Below are positions 59,187 through 64,000 of a stretch of 64,000 bases of DNA, one piece after another; positions within the stretch are counted from its first letter, which is position 1; each line of letters starts with the position of its first letter. The stretch is from Mycobacterium shinjukuense (GTDB lineage: Bacteria > Actinomycetota > Actinomycetes > Mycobacteriales > Mycobacteriaceae), in contig NZ_AP022575.1 of assembly GCF_010730055.1 (NCBI RefSeq), positions 3,658,001 to 3,722,000 of the forward strand. The letters are read 5' to 3'. Position numbers and translations under genes: made by a program. The notes beneath the pieces were generated by a model that was not told the origin of the DNA, ran no database searches, and was given only the letters and a program-made list of their open reading frames with translations.

Positions 59187-62100
59187 GTGAGCGACGCGGG
59201 AGCAAACTATCGAATCGCTCGCCTGGTCGCCGTCGTCGCCGGCCTACTGGGCGCCGTCCTGGCGCTCGCCACCCCCCTGCTACCGGTCAACCAGACCACC
59301 GCCCAGCTGAACTGGCCGCAAAACGGCACCTTCAGCAGCGTCGAAGCGCCGCTGATCGGCTATGTGGCCACCGACCTGGCCATCACCATCCCCTGCCAGG
59401 CCGCCGCGGGGCTGGCCGGGCCGCCGAACACCGCCACGACAGTGCTGTTGTCAACGGTGCCCAAGCAGGCCCCGAAGGCCGTCGACCGTGGGTTGCTGGT
59501 GCAACGCGCCAACGACGACCTGGTGCTGGTGGTGCGCAACGTCCCGGTGGTCACCGCCCCGATGAGCGCAGTGCTCAGCCCGGCCTGCCAGCGCCTGACC
59601 TTCACCGCCCACGCCGACAAGGTCACCGCCGAATTCGTCGGGCTGACACAGGGGCCCAACGCCGAGCATCCCGGCGAACCGCTACGCGGCGAGAAGAGCG
59701 GCTACGACTTCCGGCCGCAGATCGTCGGGGTGTTCTCCGATCTGGCCGGACCGACACCACCAGGCCTGAACTTCTCGGCGACCGTCGACACCCGCTACAG
59801 CAGCAGCCCCACACCGCTGAAGTTGGCCGCGATGATCCTCGGGCTGGTGGCCACCGCGGCCGCCCTGGTCGCGCTGCACGTCCTGGACACCGCCGACGGC
59901 ACCCGGCACCGGCGCTTCCTGCCCCCCCGCTGGTGGTCGGTCGGAGGTCTGGACGCCCTGGTCATCACCGTCCTGGTGTGGTGGCACTTCGTCGGGGCCA
60001 ACACCTCCGACGACGGCTACATCCTCACCATGGCCCGGGTGTCCGAGCATGCCGGCTACATGGCGAACTACTACCGCTGGTTCGGCACCCCGGAGGCCCC
60101 GTTCGGCTGGTACTACGACCTGCTGGCGGCGTGGGCGCATGTCAGCACCGCCAGCATTTGGATGCGGCTGCCCACCCTGGCGATGGCGTTGACCTGCTGG
60201 TGGGTGATCAGCCGCGAGGTCATTCCCCGGCTAGGGCACGCGGTCAAACGCAGCCGGGCGGCGGCGTGGACCGCGGCGGGCATGTTCCTGGCCGTCTGGT
60301 TGCCGCTCGACAACGGCCTGCGGCCCGAGCCGATCATCGCCCTGGGCATCCTGTTGACCTGGTGCTCGGTGGAGCGCGCGGTGGCCACCAGCCGGCTGCT
60401 GCCGGTGGCGATCGCCTGCATCATCGGCGCGCTGACGCTGTTCTCCGGGCCGACGGGCATCGCCTCCATCGGTGCGCTGCTGGTCGCGATCGGGCCGCTG
60501 CGGACCATCCTGCACCGCCGTTCCAAACGATTCGGCGCGCTCCCGCTGCTGGCGCCCCTCCTGGCCGCGGCCACCGTCACCGCGATCCTGATCTTCCGTG
60601 ACCAAACCCTGGCCGGGGAGACCCAGGCCAGTCTGCTCAAGCGCGCCGTCGGGCCCAGCCTGAGCTGGTTCGACGAGCACATCCGCTACGAGCGATTGTT
60701 CATGGCCAGTCCGGACGGATCGGTGGCCCGCCGCTTCGCCGTGCTGGCGGTGGTCCTCGCGCTGGCGATATCGGTGGCAATGTCGTTGCGCAAGGGACGA
60801 ATTCCGGGCACCGCGGCCGGCCCCAGCCGCCGGATCGTCGGCATCACCATCATCTCGTTCCTGGCGATGATGTTCACACCGACCAAGTGGACACACCACT
60901 TCGGGGTGTTCGCCGGCCTGGCCGGATCGCTGGGTGCGCTGGCCGCGGTCGCGGTGACGGGCGCGGCCATGCGATCCCGACGCAACCGCACCGTGTTTGC
61001 CGCCGGCGTGCTGTTTTTGACGGCGTTGTCGTTCGCCAGCGTCAACGGCTGGTGGTATGTGTCCAATTTCGGTGTGCCGTGGTCAAATTCGTTCCCACAG
61101 TGGCGATACGGCTTTGCCACCATGCTGCTCGGGCTGACGGTGGCTGTGCTGCTGCTGGCGGCATGGTTCCACTTCGTCGCCACCGACAACGGGCCCCCAA
61201 AGACCCGGTACGGGGCGCGGCTGGCGGGAATCATTCAGTCCCCGTTGGCAATTGCGACGTGGGCGCTGGTGACTTTCGAGGTGGTGTCGCTGACCCTGGC
61301 GATGACGGCCCAGTACCCGGCCTGGTCCGTGGGCCGGTCAAATCTGCAGGCCCTCCCGGTTTTGGGGGCCGGACAGACCTGCGGGCTGGCCGAGGACGTC
61401 CTGGTGGAGCAGGATCCCAACGCCGGCATGCTGGCACCGACGTCCGCCCCGGTCGCCGACGCCCTGGGGGACGGTCTGTCGGAAGCCTTCACACCCAACG
61501 GTATTCCCGCCGACGTCTCCGCCGACCCGGTGCTGGAACGTCCGGGTGATCGCAGTTTCGTCAGCAACGACGGGCTGATCACCGGCAGTGATCCCGGCAC
61601 CGAAGGCGGCACCACGGCCGCGCCGGGCATCAACGGTTCCCGAGCGCGGCTACCCTACAACCTGGATCCGGCTCGCACGCCGGTGCTGGGTAGCTGGCGA
61701 TCCGGCCTACAGGTGCCCGCCATGCTGCGGTCGGCCTGGTACCGACTGCCTCCCCGAGATCGGTGGGGCAGGGCCCCGCTGCTGGTGGTGACCGCGGCCG
61801 GCCGATTCGATCCGCGCGAGGTCCAGGTGCAGTGGGCCACCGACGACGGCGCGGCCGGCGGACACCCCGGCGGGTCGCTGGGATTCGCCGACGTCGGCGC
61901 CGCCCCGGCGTGGCGCAATTTGCGAGCGCCGCTGTCGGCATTCCCGAGCACCGCCACCCAGGTCCGGCTGGTCGCCGATGACAACGACCTGGCGCCACAA
62001 CACTGGATCGCCTTGACACCGCCACGGATTCCGCGGGTGCAGACGCTGCAGCAGGTGGTGGGCTCGCAGGATCCGGTGTTGCTGGACTGGCTGGTCGGTT

Positions 62101-62420
62101 TGGCCTTTCCGTGCCAGCGACCGTTCGGCCATCACAACGGCGTCGTCGAAACGCCGAAGTGGCGCATCCTGCCCGACCGGTTCGGCGCCGAGGCCAACTC
62201 CCCGGTGATGGACAACAACGGCGGCGGACCGCTGGGCATCACCGAACTCCTGCTGCACGCGACCACGGTTGCCAGCTACCTCAAAGACGACTGGTTCCGG
62301 GACTGGGGAGCCCTGCAGCGGTTGACGCCCTACTACCCCGACGCCACCCCCGCCCGGCTACGGCTGGGCACGGTGACCCGCAACGGGCTGTGGAACCCGG
62401 CGCCGCTGCGGCACGGGTAG
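59187..62420 (+). CDS. embC: Arabinosyltransferase EmbC
   Basis: EmbC polymerises arabinan, chiefly for lipoarabinomannan, from decaprenylphosphoryl-arabinose, and is an ethambutol-family target. The 1077-residue GT-C protein has about 13-15 helices and a C-terminal carbohydrate-binding domain. The catalytic loop reads WHFVGANTSDDGYILTMARV (Asp pair) near residue 270-290. Later segments such as FGAEANSPVMDNNGGGPLG are nearly as in Mtb. I place the start at GTG 59187 (VSDAGANYRIARL), because the ancestral ATG at 59024 is now out of frame; a TTG at 59127 would be in frame. It is tandem with embA. Confidence 0.93.
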   Translation: MSDAGANYRIARLVAVVAGLLGAVLALATPLLPVNQTTAQLNWPQNGTFSSVEAPLIGYVATDLAITIPCQAAAGLAGPPNTATTVLLSTVPKQAPKAVDRGLLVQRANDDLVLVVRNVPVVTAPMSAVLSPACQRLTFTAHADKVTAEFVGLTQGPNAEHPGEPLRGEKSGYDFRPQIVGVFSDLAGPTPPGLNFSATVDTRYSSSPTPLKLAAMILGLVATAAALVALHVLDTADGTRHRRFLPPRWWSVGGLDALVITVLVWWHFVGANTSDDGYILTMARVSEHAGYMANYYRWFGTPEAPFGWYYDLLAAWAHVSTASIWMRLPTLAMALTCWWVISREVIPRLGHAVKRSRAAAWTAAGMFLAVWLPLDNGLRPEPIIALGILLTWCSVERAVATSRLLPVAIACIIGALTLFSGPTGIASIGALLVAIGPLRTILHRRSKRFGALPLLAPLLAAATVTAILIFRDQTLAGETQASLLKRAVGPSLSWFDEHIRYERLFMASPDGSVARRFAVLAVVLALAISVAMSLRKGRIPGTAAGPSRRIVGITIISFLAMMFTPTKWTHHFGVFAGLAGSLGALAAVAVTGAAMRSRRNRTVFAAGVLFLTALSFASVNGWWYVSNFGVPWSNSFPQWRYGFATMLLGLTVAVLLLAAWFHFVATDNGPPKTRYGARLAGIIQSPLAIATWALVTFEVVSLTLAMTAQYPAWSVGRSNLQALPVLGAGQTCGLAEDVLVEQDPNAGMLAPTSAPVADALGDGLSEAFTPNGIPADVSADPVLERPGDRSFVSNDGLITGSDPGTEGGTTAAPGINGSRARLPYNLDPARTPVLGSWRSGLQVPAMLRSAWYRLPPRDRWGRAPLLVVTAAGRFDPREVQVQWATDDGAAGGHPGGSLGFADVGAAPAWRNLRAPLSAFPSTATQVRLVADDNDLAPQHWIALTPPRIPRVQTLQQVVGSQDPVLLDWLVGLAFPCQRPFGHHNGVVETPKWRILPDRFGAEANSPVMDNNGGGPLGITELLLHATTVASYLKDDWFRDWGALQRLTPYYPDATPARLRLGTVTRNGLWNPAPLRHG

Positions 62421-62455
62421 CCACCAGGCAGCCCGCCGCTCGGTGCGCGGGTGCG

Positions 62456-63097
62456 TCAGTCGCTCGGGTAATGAATGTGCACGCCGGCCTGCTGGGCCTT
62501 GGCGGCCTGCACCATGCGGCGCGCGACGGCATCCGGATGCACCGGCCGGTAGCGGGCCAGCGGGCCGACCATCACCGGGGACACCAGCGGCACCAGCACC
62601 TTCCCGAGGTCTTCGGCACGTCGGCCTTCCGCGCGCGACCCGAGCAGCAACGATGGCCGGAAGATGTGCACGGTGGGCAACGTCATCGCCGACACGGCCC
62701 GCTCCGCTTCGGCTTTGACCCGGCTGTAAAAGCTTGGCGACCGTGCGCTGGCCCCAATCGCGGTGACCAGGAGGAACTGCCGCGCCTGGCCGTCGGAGGC
62801 CAGCTGGGCCAGCTTGACGACGTACCCGTGGTCCACCTTGCGGAACGCCTCTCGTGAGCCCGCCTTGGCCATCGTGGTGCCTAGGCAGCAAAAGACGTCG
62901 GCGCCGGCGAACAATCCGATGTGCGGATCGAGATCGTCGAAGTCCACCACGTGCTCGACCAGCTTGGCCTCCTCGGACCCGCCGGGGCGACGCACCAGGG
63001 TATGCACCCGGTCCCAGGTGGGGTCGGCGAGCAGCAGCCGCAGCAGCTGGCCGCCGACATGGCCGCTCGCCCCGGCCACAACCGCGGTCCTCGTCAT
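62456..63097 (-). CDS. NAD(P)-binding (NmrA/SDR-like) protein between embC and embA
   Basis: A 213-residue atypical SDR of the NAD(P)H-binding/NmrA-like type. The Rossmann start is TAVVAGASGHVGGQLLRLLL (residues 3-22), then VVDFDDLDPHIGLFAGADVF and FCCLGTTMAKAGSREAF, as in TrxA-like HTATIP2 relatives. It ends VHIHYPSD. The gene lies on the minus strand inside the emb cluster, convergent with embC and divergent from embA, an interruption absent in Mtb as I recall. ATG 63097. Any link to cell-wall synthesis is unproven. Confidence 0.78.
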   Translation of the reverse strand: MTRTAVVAGASGHVGGQLLRLLLADPTWDRVHTLVRRPGGSEEAKLVEHVVDFDDLDPHIGLFAGADVFCCLGTTMAKAGSREAFRKVDHGYVVKLAQLASDGQARQFLLVTAIGASARSPSFYSRVKAEAERAVSAMTLPTVHIFRPSLLLGSRAEGRRAEDLGKVLVPLVSPVMVGPLARYRPVHPDAVARRMVQAAKAQQAGVHIHYPSD

Positions 63098-63237
63098 CGC
63101 GTGGGCCAGTTCTGCTCGTCGCACACAGGGATGCACAGTAACCGGTAGACGTAGGCGACCGCCCGCACGGCCCGCCAACCGTTTCGTGGCCCGGCATCCC
63201 CACACCACTTTAACCGCGTCGCCTACCATCGACCCTC

Positions 63238-64000
63238 GTGCCCCACGACGGTAATGAGCGATCCCACCGGATCGCCCGGCTGGTAGCCGTCGTTTCGGGT
63301 TTGGCCGGTCTGCTGGTGTGCGCCCTGGTGCCGCTGCTTCCGGTGCGGCAGACCACCGCGACCATCGCGTGGCCGCAAGGCGCCACCGCCGACGGCGCCA
63401 TCACCGGGATCACCGCCCCACTGGTTTCCGGTGCGCCGCGTGCGCTGGACATCTCCATCCCGTGCTCGGCGATGGCCACCCTGCCCGCCGCCGGCGGCCT
63501 GGTGCTGTCCACGCTCCCCGCCGGCGGCGTGGACACCGGCAAGAGCGGGTTGTTCGTGCGCGCCGACAAGGACACCGTCGTCGTCGCGTTCCGGGACACC
63601 GTGGCCGCGATGGCGCCCCGCTCGGCGATCGCCGCCGGCGGCTGCGGCGTGCTGCACGTCTGGGCCAACACCGGCGGCGTGGGCGCGGAGTTCATCGGCA
63701 TCCCCGGCGCCGTCGGGACCCTGCCCCCGGAGAAGAAACCTCAGGTCGGCGGGATCTTCACCGATCTAAAGGTGCCCGCTCAGCCTGGCCTGTCGGCCGG
63801 CATCGACGTCGACACCCGGTTCATCACCGCGCCCACCGCGCTCAAGACGATCGCAATGGTCACCGGAGCGTTGGCCGTCTTGGCCGCCATCGCCGCCCAG
63901 GCTGTCTTGGACCGTCACAGCCGGGGCGCCCGACATCGCACCCGGGTGCGCCGGCGAGTCGGCATCACCACCAGGCTGGCCGATGCGGGCGTGCTCACCA
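63238..64000 (+). CDS. embA: Arabinosyltransferase EmbA (5' part, cut by window edge)
   Basis: The first 254 codons of EmbA, from GTG 63238 (MPHDGNERSHRIARLVAVVS), almost as in Mtb. A first helix (about 12-30) is followed by the extracytoplasmic domain, with PVRQTTATIAWPQGATADGA and the LPPEKKPQVGGIFTDLKV segment. EmbA with EmbB makes the branched arabinan of arabinogalactan. The catalytic domain and embB are outside the window. Its promoter must lie in the gap shared with the divergent SDR gene (63098-63237). Confidence 0.95.
   Translation, partial: MPHDGNERSHRIARLVAVVSGLAGLLVCALVPLLPVRQTTATIAWPQGATADGAITGITAPLVSGAPRALDISIPCSAMATLPAAGGLVLSTLPAGGVDTGKSGLFVRADKDTVVVAFRDTVAAMAPRSAIAAGGCGVLHVWANTGGVGAEFIGIPGAVGTLPPEKKPQVGGIFTDLKVPAQPGLSAGIDVDTRFITAPTALKTIAMVTGALAVLAAIAAQAVLDRHSRGARHRTRVRRRVGITTRLADAGVLT

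Noticed and set aside
59021..60601. A 526-codon frame starting from the ancestral embC ATG
   Set aside because: After the first 13 codons it is out of frame with EmbC and becomes low-complexity Arg/Pro/Gly; it is a by-product of the 112-bp insertion.
1..64000. CRISPR arrays, complete prophage, intact insertion sequences
   Set aside because: I see no regularly spaced short repeats, no phage structural genes and no intact transposase; only relics are present.

Overview
The window is high-GC DNA from a slow-growing, non-tuberculous Mycobacterium. Gene content and order match blocks I know from M. tuberculosis (Mtb): Rv0132c-Rv0144 and Rv3752c-Rv3794. A PE gene, an LpqH lipoprotein, F420-linked oxidoreductases and the arabinogalactan (emb) cluster support the genus. 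Species is not resolved. DprE1 keeps the benzothiazinone-target cysteine, which M. avium is reported to lack, so M. avium itself is unlikely. Rv numbers are recalled from memory, not from a search.

Layout. 1-14.8 kb is the Rv0144-Rv0132c block in reverse order: TetR, CLC channel, DNA glycosylase, NTF2-like, DUF427, SDR, SnoaL, msrA, cyp138 with its TetR, ephF, GNAT and the F420-dependent mycolate dehydrogenase. A molybdopterin-binding gene, an F420-type LLM oxidoreductase with an SRPBCC partner, and several pseudogenes lie among them. 14.8-23.2 kb is a patchwork: an AraC, WS/DGAT and Baeyer-Villiger monooxygenase cluster, DUF2237, two tandem paralogues around a decayed YbjQ gene, then a small low-GC island at tRNA-Ser(CGA). 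23.2-37.9 kb is the Rv3752c-Rv3765c block: tadA, its partner protein, tyrA, proXVWZ osmolyte importer, alkylsulfatase, lpqH and tcrXY. 37.9-41.8 kb holds mobile debris (phage-type lysin, broken TnpB, PE gene, dispersed repeat) ending at tRNA-Arg and tRNA-Ser. 41.9-64 kb is the Rv3772-Rv3794 block: hisC2, echA21, lipE, the Rv3779 glycosyltransferase, the proteasome activator bpa, and the arabinogalactan genes rfbE-glfT1-rfbD, gtrA, dprE1-dprE2, aftA, embC and embA.

The right-hand cluster works as a cell-wall programme. GlfT1 starts the galactan on the decaprenyl carrier and Wzt/Wzm (rfbE/rfbD) export it. DprE1/DprE2 make decaprenyl-phospho-arabinose, and AftA, EmbA and EmbC add arabinose outside the membrane. 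Three oddities stand out: a perfect 27-bp inverted repeat over the first codons of aftA, a 2 x 56-bp tandem repeat that has displaced the ancestral embC start, and an NAD(P)-binding gene on the opposite strand between embC and embA.

The best candidate for an undescribed system is the tRNA-Ser island (21.07-23.16 kb). It has three overlapping low-GC genes, one of the TIGR04255 type, between the tRNA and a 26-bp imperfect copy of the tRNA 3' end.
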